Below, piece after piece: positions 11,992-21,068 of a DNA stretch of 64,000 nt. This DNA comes from Solimonas thermocellulolyticum (GTDB lineage: Bacteria; Pseudomonadota; Gammaproteobacteria; Nevskiales; Nevskiaceae), in NCBI RefSeq assembly GCF_040327995.1, contig NZ_JBEPIJ010000002.1, positions 186,001-250,000 of the forward strand. The letters are read 5' to 3'. The notes below the pieces were generated by a model. That model did no database searches, was not told where the DNA came from, and worked only from the letters and a program-made list of their open reading frames with translations. Made by a program: the position numbers and the translations under genes. The stretch's first letter is position 1. Each line of letters begins with the position of its first letter.

Positions 11992-12972
11992 ATGCAGATC
12001 GGCCCCTTCCTGATCGACCCGCCGCTGGTGCTGGCGCCGATGGCCGGTGTCACCGACCGGCCGTTCCGGCAACTGTGCCGGCACCTCGGTGCCGGCCTCG
12101 CGGTGTCGGAGATGACCACCTCGGACGCCAGTCTCTGGCACACCGACAAGTCTCGCCTGCGCCGCGACCACGCCGGTGAGCCCGGACCGATCTCGGTGCA
12201 GATCGCCGGCTACGATCCGCAGCAGATGGCGGACGCGGCACGCTTCAACGTCGAGCACGGCGCGCAGATCATCGACATCAACATGGGCTGTCCGGCGAAG
12301 AAGGTCTGCCGCGTCGATGCCGGTTCGGCGCTGCTGCGCGATGAGGGCCTGGTCGCGCGCATCTGCCAGACCGTGGTGCGCGCGGTCAACGTGCCGGTGA
12401 CGCTGAAGATTCGCACCGGCTACTCGCCGACGCAGCGCAACGGACTGCGCATCGCGCGCATCGCCGAGGACTGCGGTATCCGCGCGCTCGCGGTGCACGG
12501 GCGCACGCGCGATCAGCAGTTCACGGGCAACGCCGAACACGACACCTGTGCGGCGATCAAGCAGGCGCTGCGCATACCGGTGATCGTCAACGGCGACATC
12601 GACTCGCCCCAGCGTGCGCGCGCGATCCTGCAGGCGACCGGCGCCGACGCCGTCATGATCGGCCGCGCCGCACAGGGCAGGCCGTGGCTGTTCCGCGAGA
12701 TCGGCCACTACCTGCGCACCGGCGAGCTGCTCGCCGCACCGACCCGTTTCGAAGTGCGGCGCTGGCTGCTCGAACATCTCGACGCCTTGTACGCCTTCTA
12801 CGGCGAGGGCCGCGGCGTGCGCGTCGCGCGCAAGCATATCCAGTGGTACTGCCGCGATCACCCCGGCAGCGAGGTGTTCTGGCAGGCGGTCAATCGTCTG
12901 ACCGATGCGGCGGATCAGCGCGCCGCGGTCGCCGCCTTCTTCGAAGCGCCCGCGCCGCAGTGCGCTGCCTGA
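11992..12972 (+). CDS. dusB: tRNA-dihydrouridine synthase B
   Basis: FMN enzyme that reduces uridine to dihydrouridine in tRNA D-loops. It has 326 residues. LAPMAGVTDRPFR begins the TIM barrel and MGCPAKKV holds the catalytic acid Cys100. FMN-binding segments include VHGRTRDQQFTG, VNGDIDSP and MIGRAAQGRPWLF. The KKV after GCP and NGDI favour DusB over DusA or DusC. In enterobacteria dusB precedes fis; here no fis follows and the CoxG-like gene comes next after 141 nt. Confidence 0.95.
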   Translation: MQIGPFLIDPPLVLAPMAGVTDRPFRQLCRHLGAGLAVSEMTTSDASLWHTDKSRLRRDHAGEPGPISVQIAGYDPQQMADAARFNVEHGAQIIDINMGCPAKKVCRVDAGSALLRDEGLVARICQTVVRAVNVPVTLKIRTGYSPTQRNGLRIARIAEDCGIRALAVHGRTRDQQFTGNAEHDTCAAIKQALRIPVIVNGDIDSPQRARAILQATGADAVMIGRAAQGRPWLFREIGHYLRTGELLAAPTRFEVRRWLLEHLDALYAFYGEGRGVRVARKHIQWYCRDHPGSEVFWQAVNRLTDAADQRAAVAAFFEAPAPQCAA

Positions 12973-13113
12973 GCATTCCGCCGCCCGGTTCGGCATCGAC
13001 ATTTCGCGCAAGACCCTTGTCGTCCGGTCGCCCGCCGATAAGCTCAAAAGATTCGGGCGATCGTGCTGCCGCCGCGCAGCACCGCATCGCCCGGGTCCAC
13101 GAGGAGCCAGTCG

Positions 13114-13851
13114 ATGAAGATGTCCGGAGAGCAGCGGATCGCCGCGTCGCGCGATGAGGTCTGGAAGGCACTCAACGATCCCGACGTGCTCAGGCGCTGC
13201 ATCCCCGGCTGCCAGTCGCTGAGCAAGGAATCGGACACGCGCATGGTCGCGACGGTCGAGATCAAGATCGGTCCGATCGGCGCGCGCTTCGATGGCGCAG
13301 TCGAGCTCGCCGATGTCGATGCGCCGAATGCCTACACCTTGATCATCGAGGGGCACGGCGGCACCGTCGGTTCGGTCAAGAGTATCGCCAAGGTGCAGCT
13401 CAGGGACGACGGCGGTGCGACCGTGCTCAGCTACGACGTCGATGCCAAGGTCAGCGGACGTCTGGCCCAGCTCGGCGGCCCGATCATGGACGCCACCGCC
13501 AAGCAGCTTGCCGCACGCTTCTTTGGCGGCTTCGCCAAGGTGCTCGCGCCGGAGAAGCCGGCCGCGGCGCCGGCTGCGGCCGGTGCTGCGCCGGTTCACG
13601 CGGCGGCGAGCGCGCGCGCCGCGCCGATGGCCTGGCTGCTCGGCATCGTCGTCGCCGCGCTGCTCGGCTACGTCTTCGGACGCGGCGTCGGCGCCGAAGG
13701 CGTCGCCTCGGAGTGGGCGGGCATTGCCATCGGCCTGCTGCTGGTCATCGTCGGCCTGCTCGGTTTCGAGTACGGACGCCGTAGCGCGGCGCCCGTCGTC
13801 ACCCTCGACGCCAAGCTGCTCGCCCGCCTGTTGTCCGAGGAGCGGCCGTGA
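13114..13851 (+). CDS. CoxG-like SRPBCC protein with two C-terminal membrane helices
   Basis: CO-dehydrogenase accessory protein G family, 245 residues. The SRPBCC/CoxG domain at 1-148 starts MSGEQRIAASRDEVWKAL and includes CIPGC (29-33). An Ala/Pro linker follows (149-171), then two membrane helices (about 173-193 and 201-220). CoxG recruits the hydroxylase to the membrane in Oligotropha; a similar anchoring role is inferred. GAGGAG at 13101-13106 fixes the ATG at 13114. The stop overlaps the GTG of the FAD subunit, so the cluster is translationally coupled. Confidence 0.88.
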   Translation: MKMSGEQRIAASRDEVWKALNDPDVLRRCIPGCQSLSKESDTRMVATVEIKIGPIGARFDGAVELADVDAPNAYTLIIEGHGGTVGSVKSIAKVQLRDDGGATVLSYDVDAKVSGRLAQLGGPIMDATAKQLAARFFGGFAKVLAPEKPAAAPAAAGAAPVHAAASARAAPMAWLLGIVVAALLGYVFGRGVGAEGVASEWAGIAIGLLLVIVGLLGFEYGRRSAAPVVTLDAKLLARLLSEERP

Positions 13852-14717
13852 AGCCGGCGCCGTTCGATTACTACGCGCCAACGACCGTCGACGAGGCCTG
13901 TCAGCTGCTGGCCGATGCCGGCGGTGGCGCGACGGTGCTTGCCGGCGGTCAGACGCTGATGCCGCTGCTGGCGCTGCGCATGAGCCAGCCATTCATCCTG
14001 GTCGACATCAACCGTATCGACGCGCTCAAGGGCGTGCGCGAGGACGGCGGCGTGACCCACATCGGTCCGGTCACGCGGCAGAACCAGGCGATCGCCGATG
14101 CCACGCTCAATCGCGTGCAGCCGCTGATCGTGCAGGCGACGCGGCATGTCGGCCATCACCAGACGCGCAATCGCGGCACCATCGGCGGTTCGATTGCGCT
14201 CGGCGAGCCGGCCGCAGAGCTGCCGGCCACTGCGGTCGCGCTCGGCGCCAGCGTGCAGCTCTGCTCGGTGCGCGGCACGCGCACGATCAGGGCCGAGGAT
14301 TTCTACCTCGGGCCCTATGCCACGGCGCTGGAGTCGGACGAGTTGCTGACGGCGATCGAGGTCCCGCAGTGGGCGGAGGGAACACTTCCACTGTTCCGCG
14401 AGGTGGCGATGCGCCCCGGCGATTTCGCGCTCGTCGGTCTGACGGGTGCGCTGACGGTGCGGGACGGCCGTATCGAGCGCGCCGGCATCGCCTGGTTCGG
14501 CATGGGGCCGACGCCGATCAAGGCGCGACGGGTCGAAGCGGCGCTGCTCGGCCAGCGCATCGATGGTCTCGACGTGCAGGGGCTTGCCGAGCTCGCCGTG
14601 GCCGACACCGCGCCCTTCGACGATCTGCACGCCACTGCCGAGTACCGTCGTACCGTCGGCCGATACGTCTTCGCCGATGCGCTGCGCGATGCCCTGGCAT
14701 TGAGGAAGGCCGCATGA
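13848..14717 (+). CDS. Molybdenum hydroxylase FAD-binding medium subunit (CoxM-like)
   Basis: FAD subunit of a xanthine-oxidase-family enzyme, 289 residues, passing electrons from the Fe-S subunit to the acceptor. FAD motifs are AGGQTL at 32-37 and TIGGS at 111-115 in NRGTIGGSIALGEPAAE. The C-terminal CO-dehydrogenase flavoprotein domain spans about 170-280. It starts with GTG overlapping the CoxG-like stop (GTGA). A 70-nt gap separates it from the Fe-S subunit gene. Confidence 0.92.
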   Translation: MKPAPFDYYAPTTVDEACQLLADAGGGATVLAGGQTLMPLLALRMSQPFILVDINRIDALKGVREDGGVTHIGPVTRQNQAIADATLNRVQPLIVQATRHVGHHQTRNRGTIGGSIALGEPAAELPATAVALGASVQLCSVRGTRTIRAEDFYLGPYATALESDELLTAIEVPQWAEGTLPLFREVAMRPGDFALVGLTGALTVRDGRIERAGIAWFGMGPTPIKARRVEAALLGQRIDGLDVQGLAELAVADTAPFDDLHATAEYRRTVGRYVFADALRDALALRKAA

Positions 14718-14787
14718 GCCGGGGGCAGGTCCGTCACCGCACACGATCGAAGCTCGCCCAGCGCGGTGGCACAGTGGGAGCGGCGTC

Positions 14788-15285
14788 ATGAGTCGGCACG
14801 ACATCCAGGTCCACATCAATGGCCGCACGCAACATGCCACCGTCGAGGGACGGCTCACGCTCAGTGATTTTCTGCGCGGTGTGGCCGGCTGCACGGGCGT
14901 GCACGTCGGTTGCGAGCACGGGGTCTGCGGCGCCTGCACGGTCATCGTCGACGGTGCGGCGGTGCGTTCCTGCCTGATGCTCGCGGTGCAGGCCGACGGC
15001 ACGCGCATCACCACGGTGGAAGGTCTCGCCGATGCCGACGGCACGCTGCATCCGGTGCAGCAGGCGCTGCGCGACGAGTACGGCCTGCAGTGCGGGTTCT
15101 GCACGCCGGGCATCGTCATGACCCTGGCGGCACTGACCGCCGGAGCGACCCGGCCCGAGCCGGCGCAAGTGATGAATGCGCTGTCGGGGCACATCTGCCG
15201 CTGCACCGGCTACCAGGGCATCCGCCGCGCCGCGCTGAGACTCTGCGGGATCGCGCCATCGTCACCGGAGCAGGCTCATGGATGA
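14788..15285 (+). CDS. Molybdenum hydroxylase [2Fe-2S] small subunit (CoxS-like)
   Basis: Iron-sulphur subunit of 165 residues. The N-terminal plant-ferredoxin cluster ligands are Cys42, Cys47, Cys50 and Cys62 (GCEHGVCGACT...C). The C-terminal helical cluster ligands are Cys102, Cys105, Cys137 and Cys139 (QCGFCTPG and CRC). All eight are intact. It transfers electrons from the Mo site to FAD. Its end overlaps the ATG of the large-subunit gene at 15278, typical of these operons. Confidence 0.94.
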   Translation: MSRHDIQVHINGRTQHATVEGRLTLSDFLRGVAGCTGVHVGCEHGVCGACTVIVDGAAVRSCLMLAVQADGTRITTVEGLADADGTLHPVQQALRDEYGLQCGFCTPGIVMTLAALTAGATRPEPAQVMNALSGHICRCTGYQGIRRAALRLCGIAPSSPEQAHG

Positions 15286-18057
15286 CGCCCGTACGGCAAC
15301 CATGACCGGTCGCTACATCGGCCAGCGCGTGCCGCGCAAGGAAGATGCGCGCCTGCTCACCGGGCGCGGCACCTATGTCGACGACGTCGGCGTGCCGGGC
15401 ATGTTGCAGGTTGCCTTCCATCGCAGCCCGATCGCCCGCGGCCGCATCAAGGCCATCGACCTGTCGGCGGCACGCGCGCTGCCCGGCGTCCACGCGGTGC
15501 TGACCGCGGAGGATCTCGCCGGCTACAAGGTCGACATGCTGAGTTTTTCCTGGCCAAGCCGGTGGTGCCGGTGCCGGTGCTGGCCAGCGGCCGCGTGACG
15601 TATGTGGGCGATCCGGTGGCCATGGTCGTCGCCCAGGATCGCTACATCGCCGAGGACGCCGCGGGTCTGATCGTCGTCGACTACGACGAGGAAGATCCGG
15701 TGGTCACGATCGACGATGCGAAGACTGGGCCGCTGGTGCATCCGGACACCGACTCCAACGTTTGCGCCGCCACCGGCAACGAGGACGGCGACGAGGAACT
15801 CGAAGCCACACTTGCCGCCGCGCCGCATCTGGTCACGCTGGCGTTCGAGCACCAGCGTATCTCGCAGTCGCCGATGGAGACGCGCGGCGTCGTCGTCGCG
15901 CCGCAGGGCAACGGCGAGTTGACGATCTATCTGTCCTGCCAGGGTCCGCAGCTCAATGCGCGCTGGTTTGCCGAAGCCTTGGGGCTACCGCGCACGGCGA
16001 TCCGCGTGATCGCCAAGGACGTCGGCGGCTCCTTCGGCCTCAAGGGTCAGCCGTGGCGCGAGGAGGTCGCGGTGGTGCTGGCGGCGATGCATCTGAGGCG
16101 CCCGCTCAAGTGGATCGAGGATCGTCTGGAGAATCTCACCGCCGCCAACCAGGCGCGCGAGCAGCAGATCCGGGTGCGCGCCGCCTTCGACCATGACGGC
16201 CGGCTCTTGGCCTCGCATGCCGAGTACCACCTCAACAACGGTGCCTGGCCGCAGGGCGCCGACAGCAACATCGCGGTGATGATGTTCCTGTGGGGCGCGC
16301 ACAAGCTGCCCAAGTTCGACTTTTACTCGCGCGGCTGGTTCACCAACACCGTCGGGCTCGCGGCCTACCGTGGCCCCTGGGCGATCGAGTCGCTGGCGCG
16401 CGAGGTGCTGCTCGATCGCGCGGCGCGCCAGATCGGCATCGATCCGATCGAGATCCGGCGGCGCAACCTGATCCGCAGAACCGATCTGCCGTGGACCACG
16501 CCGATGGGTCTGGAACTCACCGACATCAGTCCGGCGGAATGTCTCGACGTGCTGGTGAGCAAGATCGACGTTGCCGCGTTTCGCGCCGAGCAGGCAAAGG
16601 CGCGCGAGCAGGGCCGCTATCTCGGTCTGGGCGTGGCCACTTACATCGAGCCGACCGCCGGCAGCACCGGCGTCGCCGTGCTGATGAGTGAGTCCGCGCA
16701 CATCCGCGTGGAGCCGACCGGTATGATCACCGCGGTCGTGTCCACGCATTCGCAGGGACACGGCACGCAGACCACCATGGCGCAGGTCATCGCCGACCGC
16801 CTGGGCGTTCCCTATGAGCACGTCAGCGTCTACGAGGACGACAGCTCGCGCGGCGGTTACGGCTCTGGCGCCTATGGCAGCCGTCAGGCAGTGGCCGGCG
16901 GCGGCGCCTGCATCCGCGCGGCCGAGCTGCTGCTCGAACGGATCAAGCGCGCCGCGGCGCACATCCTCGGTGCGCGCACCGAAGACATCGAGTTGCGCGA
17001 GGGCATGCTGCATGTCCTCGGCGACAGGCCGCAGACGGTGAGCCTGCGCGATCTCGCCGACATCGCCTACGGCGATCCCGATCGCATGCCGGACGGCGAG
17101 GCGGGTCTCGAAGTGCAGTACCGCTATCGCCCGCCGCCGATCACGATGACCAGTGCCGCGCACGCGTGCATCGTCGAGGTCGATGCGCAGACCGGCTTCG
17201 TCCAGATCAAGCGCTGGGTGACCAGCGAGGATTGCGGCGTGCTGATCAATCCGGCCGTGGTCGAGGGCCAGATCGCCGGCGGGCTGGCGCAGGCGATCGG
17301 TAGTGTGCTGCTGGAGGAAGTCTCGTTCGACGCGCGCGGCAACCCGACCGCGGCGACCTACAAGGACTATCTGCTGCCGACGATCTTCGACGTGCCGGAC
17401 TTCGAATACCACCACGACGCCTCGATGCCGTCGCAGGCCGAAGGCGGCTTTCGCGGCGTCGGCGAGGGCGGTTGCATCGTCGGACCACCGACGCTGGTCA
17501 ATGCGATCGCCGACGCGCTGATTCCGTTCGGCGAGATCGCGCTCGAACTGCCGCTGACGCCGGCGCGCCTGCTCGCGCACATCGAGGGGCGCCGCGAAAT
17601 CGCCGAACGCGCGAAGCCTGCCGAGGCGTCCACACCGCCGCCGGCAGACCAATCCGCGGGCGCGGCCGCCGAGCCCGCGCGCAACGAAGCGACGCCATCC
17701 GCGCCGCAGGAGCCGGTCGTATCCGCGGCGGCGGCGACGATCGACGGCGACTGGACCTTCGTGCTGTCGACGCCGATGGGGCCGCAGGCCTTCAACGGCA
17801 GGCTCAGCACCGACGGCGACAGGCTCACCGGCGTGTTCATCATGAACATGGATGAGGCGCACTTCACCGGTACCGTCGACGGCAACCACCTGAAGTGGGA
17901 CCTCAAGGTCACCAAGCCGATGTCGATCACCCTGAAGTACGAAGCGACGGTCGACGGCGACACGCTGACCGGCAAATGCAAGATGGGCATCTTCGGCAGC
18001 GCCAAGCTCAGCGGCAAGCGCGTCAGTTCGGCGGCGTCTGCGCAGGGTCGTGGATGA
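15278..18057 (+). pseudogene. Molybdenum hydroxylase large subunit (CoxL-like), frameshifted, with extra C-terminal domain
   Basis: Molybdopterin subunit of the same enzyme. The first frame (15278 to about 15545) encodes the N-terminal GRYIGQRVPRKEDARLLTG through AEDLAGYKVDML. The rest, from about 15546, is one frame back: FLAKPVVPVPVLASGRVTY and onwards. Adding one base in or near the T5 run at 15544-15548 restores a single protein. The body is otherwise intact: GGSFGLKGQPW, AYRGPWAIE at the substrate pocket, YGSGAYGSRQ, and the catalytic Glu in RGVGEGG. AYRGPW differs from the AYXCSFR of true CO dehydrogenases, so the substrate is unknown. About 150 residues after the normal end form a Pro/Ala linker and a beta-rich domain. 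The 3' end overlaps the convergent GGDEF gene by 35 bp. It could be a sequencing error rather than a dead gene. Confidence 0.85.
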
Positions 18058-19270
18058 CGACGCGGTTGCGGCCCGCGCGCTTGGCCTGATACAGGGCCTG
18101 GTCGGCTTTCTCGTAGCTCGCCGACACCGGCTCGGGCCGTGTGATCGTCACTGCGCCGATGCTGGCGGTGACTACGGCGTGCGGGCTGTCCACGTTTTCC
18201 AGGCCCAGTGCCTCGATGGTGGCGCGTAGCCGTTCGAGGCGCCGCGCGGCGGCGTCGCGGTCGCAGCCATAGAGGAACAGCACGAATTCCTCGCCGCCGA
18301 CGCGTGCGGCGAGGTCGCCCGGACGTCGTGCGAACTGCTCGAGCGTCAGCGCCACTTCGCGCAACACGCCGTCACCGTGCTGATGGCCGTAGCGGTCATT
18401 GATGCGCTTGAAGTAGTCGAGATCGACCACGGCCATGGTGTAGGGCTTGCCCTCGCGCCGGCCCAGGCGCGTCCAGCGCTCGACGTGGGCTTCGTAGGCG
18501 CTGCGGTTCGCCAGGCCGGTGAGAAAATCCACCAGCGCACCGGCGCGCATGAGCTGCAGCAGCGCCCAGTTCTGACGGCGCGTGTGCTGCGCAAAGGCGC
18601 TGGAGACCAGCGCCACGCTGAGCAGGATCGCGATCGTCAGCGTCTCGGTCGGTGTGCGCGCCCAGGGCGCGGCCGTCGCCAGGCGATCCCCGGCGACGAG
18701 TATGACGACGTAGAGCGCCACGAACACCAGGCTGCGCAACAGCGACAGCCGTGCCAGCGCCAGCGCGGCGACCGGCACCGCGACCGAGATCACCGGCGTC
18801 ACCCTATAGCCGGCCAGCACCGCGTCGTGACGCAGCACTTCGATCGCGACCGCTTCGAGCAGGAAGGCCGCGATGAAGACGTTCTCCACCATCACGTTGC
18901 GCGGCCACAGGTAAATCAGCGCGGTCACGATGGCGAAGGCCGGGGCGAGGGCGAGCACGCTGATCCACAGCGTCAGCGTGCGCGTGGACTCGGGTACGCC
19001 GAGCATGGACGCGCTCCACAGCGGCGCGCCGAGAAACAGTAGCGCGGTGATCAGCGTCGTCGTGATCCGCGCCGGCGCCGCCTGCTCGCGCGAATAGGCC
19101 TTGAACGCGGCTTCGAGGTCCACCGGAAAGCGCAACAGCCGCGATTCGCCGCGCGAGACGCGGCTCAGCAGCAGGCGGTGCTCGGTCGCGGCGCGTACCG
19201 GCAGCAACTCGGCGGCGTCCGCATCGGCGCGGTGCCGGTTGCGGCGCAGCCGTTCGCGCCAATGCGACAC
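18023..19270 (-). CDS. Membrane diguanylate cyclase (GGDEF)
   Basis: Makes cyclic di-GMP from two GTP. It has 415 residues. Residues 1-65 are soluble and charged, then five or six membrane helices occupy about 70-225, and the GGDEF domain spans about 245-405. The active site reads GGEEF (325-329). The allosteric inhibition site RxxD (RPGD, 316-319) lies five residues before it, so product feedback is expected. The substrate region LVDFLTGLANR is intact. No sensor domain other than the membrane part is recognised. It is convergent with and overlaps the CoxL-like gene. Confidence 0.92.
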   Translation of the reverse strand: MSHWRERLRRNRHRADADAAELLPVRAATEHRLLLSRVSRGESRLLRFPVDLEAAFKAYSREQAAPARITTTLITALLFLGAPLWSASMLGVPESTRTLTLWISVLALAPAFAIVTALIYLWPRNVMVENVFIAAFLLEAVAIEVLRHDAVLAGYRVTPVISVAVPVAALALARLSLLRSLVFVALYVVILVAGDRLATAAPWARTPTETLTIAILLSVALVSSAFAQHTRRQNWALLQLMRAGALVDFLTGLANRSAYEAHVERWTRLGRREGKPYTMAVVDLDYFKRINDRYGHQHGDGVLREVALTLEQFARRPGDLAARVGGEEFVLFLYGCDRDAAARRLERLRATIEALGLENVDSPHAVVTASIGAVTITRPEPVSASYEKADQALYQAKRAGRNRVVIHDPAQTPPN

Positions 19271-19289
19271 GACCGGGTGGTCTCGGAGT

Positions 19290-19841
19290 TCAGCGTGCCG
19301 TCGTCAGTGCCGCCTCGATGGCGCCGCGCAGTTGGTTGCTGTCGGGTGTCACGCGACTGTCGAAAGCCTGCACGGTCTTGCCGTCGGGGGCGATCAGATA
19401 CTTGTGGAAGTTCCACTTCGGGGCCTCGCCGGTGGCGTCGATCAGGCCGCGGTACAGGGGTATCGCATCCTCGCCCTTGACCGAGGACTTGGTATACATC
19501 GGGAAGCTGACCCCGTAGTTGAGCTTGCAGAACTCGGCGATCTCGGCATCGCTGCCGGGTTCCTGCCCGCCGAACTGGTCCGACGGAAAGCCGAGCACGA
19601 CCAGGCCGTCGTCGCGATAGCGTCTCCACAGCGCTTCGAGCCCTTCGTACTGCGGCGTGAAGCCGCAAGCGCTCGCGGTGTTGACGACCAGCACGGCCTT
19701 GCCCGCGTACTGGCATAGCGACTCCTCGGGGCCGACCAGGCGCTTGGCCGTGGTGTCGAGTAGCGGGCTGTCGCAGGCGGCGTGCACGGCGGCGGGTGTC
19801 AGCAACAGCGCGGCGAGCAGGGACGGCATCCGACGTGGCAT
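19290..19841 (-). CDS. Periplasmic glutathione peroxidase (Cys type)
   Basis: Thiol peroxidase of the GPx family, 183 residues. The start at 19841 is chosen because AGGAGG precedes it and it gives a signal peptide (MPRRMPSLLAALLL...AHAAC), so the enzyme is exported. The peroxidatic Cys59 is in NTASACGFT, Gln93 in FGGQEPG and Trp143 in KWNFHKYL. Together with Asn these form the GPx tetrad. It is a Cys rather than a selenocysteine enzyme, so thioredoxin-type reductants are possible. It sits just downstream of a divergent YheT gene. Confidence 0.93.
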   Translation of the reverse strand: MPRRMPSLLAALLLTPAAVHAACDSPLLDTTAKRLVGPEESLCQYAGKAVLVVNTASACGFTPQYEGLEALWRRYRDDGLVVLGFPSDQFGGQEPGSDAEIAEFCKLNYGVSFPMYTKSSVKGEDAIPLYRGLIDATGEAPKWNFHKYLIAPDGKTVQAFDSRVTPDSNQLRGAIEAALTTAR

Positions 19842-19948
19842 GAATCGACCTCCTGTGTTCTGGGGCCATGTTACGCTGACTCGGCCGCAGCGGTTGCAGC
19901 GGCGTTCCAGACTATGCTGTCGCCCTGGCCTTGAACCGCGATTCGGGC

Positions 19949-20941
19949 ATGTACGAGCGCTCGTCACACGGACGTATCCTCGTCAGCGACTTCGAACCGC
20001 ACCCCCTGTTGCGCGGGCCGCATGCGCAGACCATGGTGCCGGCGCTGTTGCGGCCGACGCCGAAGCTTGCGCTGCGCCGCGAGCGCCTGGAACTGCCGGA
20101 CGGCGATTTCGTCGATCTGGCCTGGGCCGGACCGGCACGGGGCTCGCGTCTCGCGGTGCTGGTCCACGGCCTCACCGGCGGTTTTCAGTCCAAGTATCTG
20201 CGCGGTACCGCGCGCGAGCTGATCGCACGCGGCTGGCGCGTGGTCATCCTGCAACTGCGCGGCGGCGGCGACGAACCCAATCGCCACGCGCGCTGCTACC
20301 ACCACGGCGATACCGGCGATCTGCGTCACCTGTGGCGCGTGCTGCGGCAGCGAGACCCCGGCGTGCGCCTGGCGGCGGCCGGATGGTCGCTGGGCGCCAA
20401 TGTGCTGCTCAAGGCCCTCGGCGAGGAGGGCACGACCGCGCCGGTGGAGGCTGCGGCCGCGGCCTGCGCCCCGTTCCGGCTCCTGCCGTGCGCCGAGAAG
20501 CTGCGCCGCGGTACGGCGCGCCTGTATCAGGCGCGCCTGCTGCGCGATCTCAAGGCCATCGTCGCGCGCAAGCACGCCGCGGTGCCGGCCCCGGTGGACA
20601 TGGACGCGGTGCTCGCCGCGCGCGACTTCATCGAGTTCGACGACCGCTACACCGCGCCGCTGAACGGATTTCGCGATGCGCGCGACTACTACGAGCGCTG
20701 CGAGTGCGGCGGCTTCGTCGGCGCCATCCGCCGGCCGACGCTGATCGTCAATGCGCGTGACGATCCGTTCATGACGCCCGCGGTGCTGCCGCGGGCGAGC
20801 GCGCTGGCGCCGCCGGTCACGCTGGAGGTGTCGCGTCGCGGCGGGCATGTGGGTTTCATCGCCGCCGATGCGCACGGACGGCCCTACTGCTGGCTGGAGC
20901 CGCATCTGGCCGACTTTCTCGACCGCACGGTTGCGTGCTGA
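19949..20941 (+). CDS. YheT-family alpha/beta hydrolase
   Basis: Hydrolase of the YheT/ABHD1-3 group, 330 residues. Characteristic N-terminus FEPHPLLRGPHAQTMVPALLR, then VLVHGLTGG (71-78), LQLRGGGDEPN, the nucleophile elbow GWSLGAN (Ser147), NARDDPFM holding the acid and GGHVGF holding the His. Function in bacteria is poorly known; esterase activity is expected. ATG at 19949 is preferred to TTG at 19931. Confidence 0.9.
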   Translation: MYERSSHGRILVSDFEPHPLLRGPHAQTMVPALLRPTPKLALRRERLELPDGDFVDLAWAGPARGSRLAVLVHGLTGGFQSKYLRGTARELIARGWRVVILQLRGGGDEPNRHARCYHHGDTGDLRHLWRVLRQRDPGVRLAAAGWSLGANVLLKALGEEGTTAPVEAAAAACAPFRLLPCAEKLRRGTARLYQARLLRDLKAIVARKHAAVPAPVDMDAVLAARDFIEFDDRYTAPLNGFRDARDYYERCECGGFVGAIRRPTLIVNARDDPFMTPAVLPRASALAPPVTLEVSRRGGHVGFIAADAHGRPYCWLEPHLADFLDRTVAC

Positions 20942-21068
20942 AGCGCGCTCGGCGCGTCGGGCGGACCGTCTGTCCGGCATTCCCCGACGCGCGGCACGCG
21001 CCGTGCGAGTCTGGCCGCCTATCCAGTCTCGGCAGCGGCCTGCGCTTCCTGAGGAGACCGAGCACCCG

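Noticed and set aside
11974..13992. 672-codon minus-strand frame
   Set aside because: Antisense of dusB and the CoxG-like gene; low-complexity Arg/Ala/Asp composition typical of GC-rich shadow frames.
15539..15549. Programmed ribosomal frameshift in the large-subunit gene
   Set aside because: No slippery heptamer with downstream structure could be made out, and this family is not known to use one; mutation or sequencing error is simpler.
15985..17889. 634-codon minus-strand frame
   Set aside because: Antisense of the molybdenum hydroxylase large subunit; no recognisable domains.
13848..18057. Form I CO dehydrogenase
   Set aside because: The large subunit has AYRGPW where true CO dehydrogenases have AYXCSFR, so the substrate is left open.
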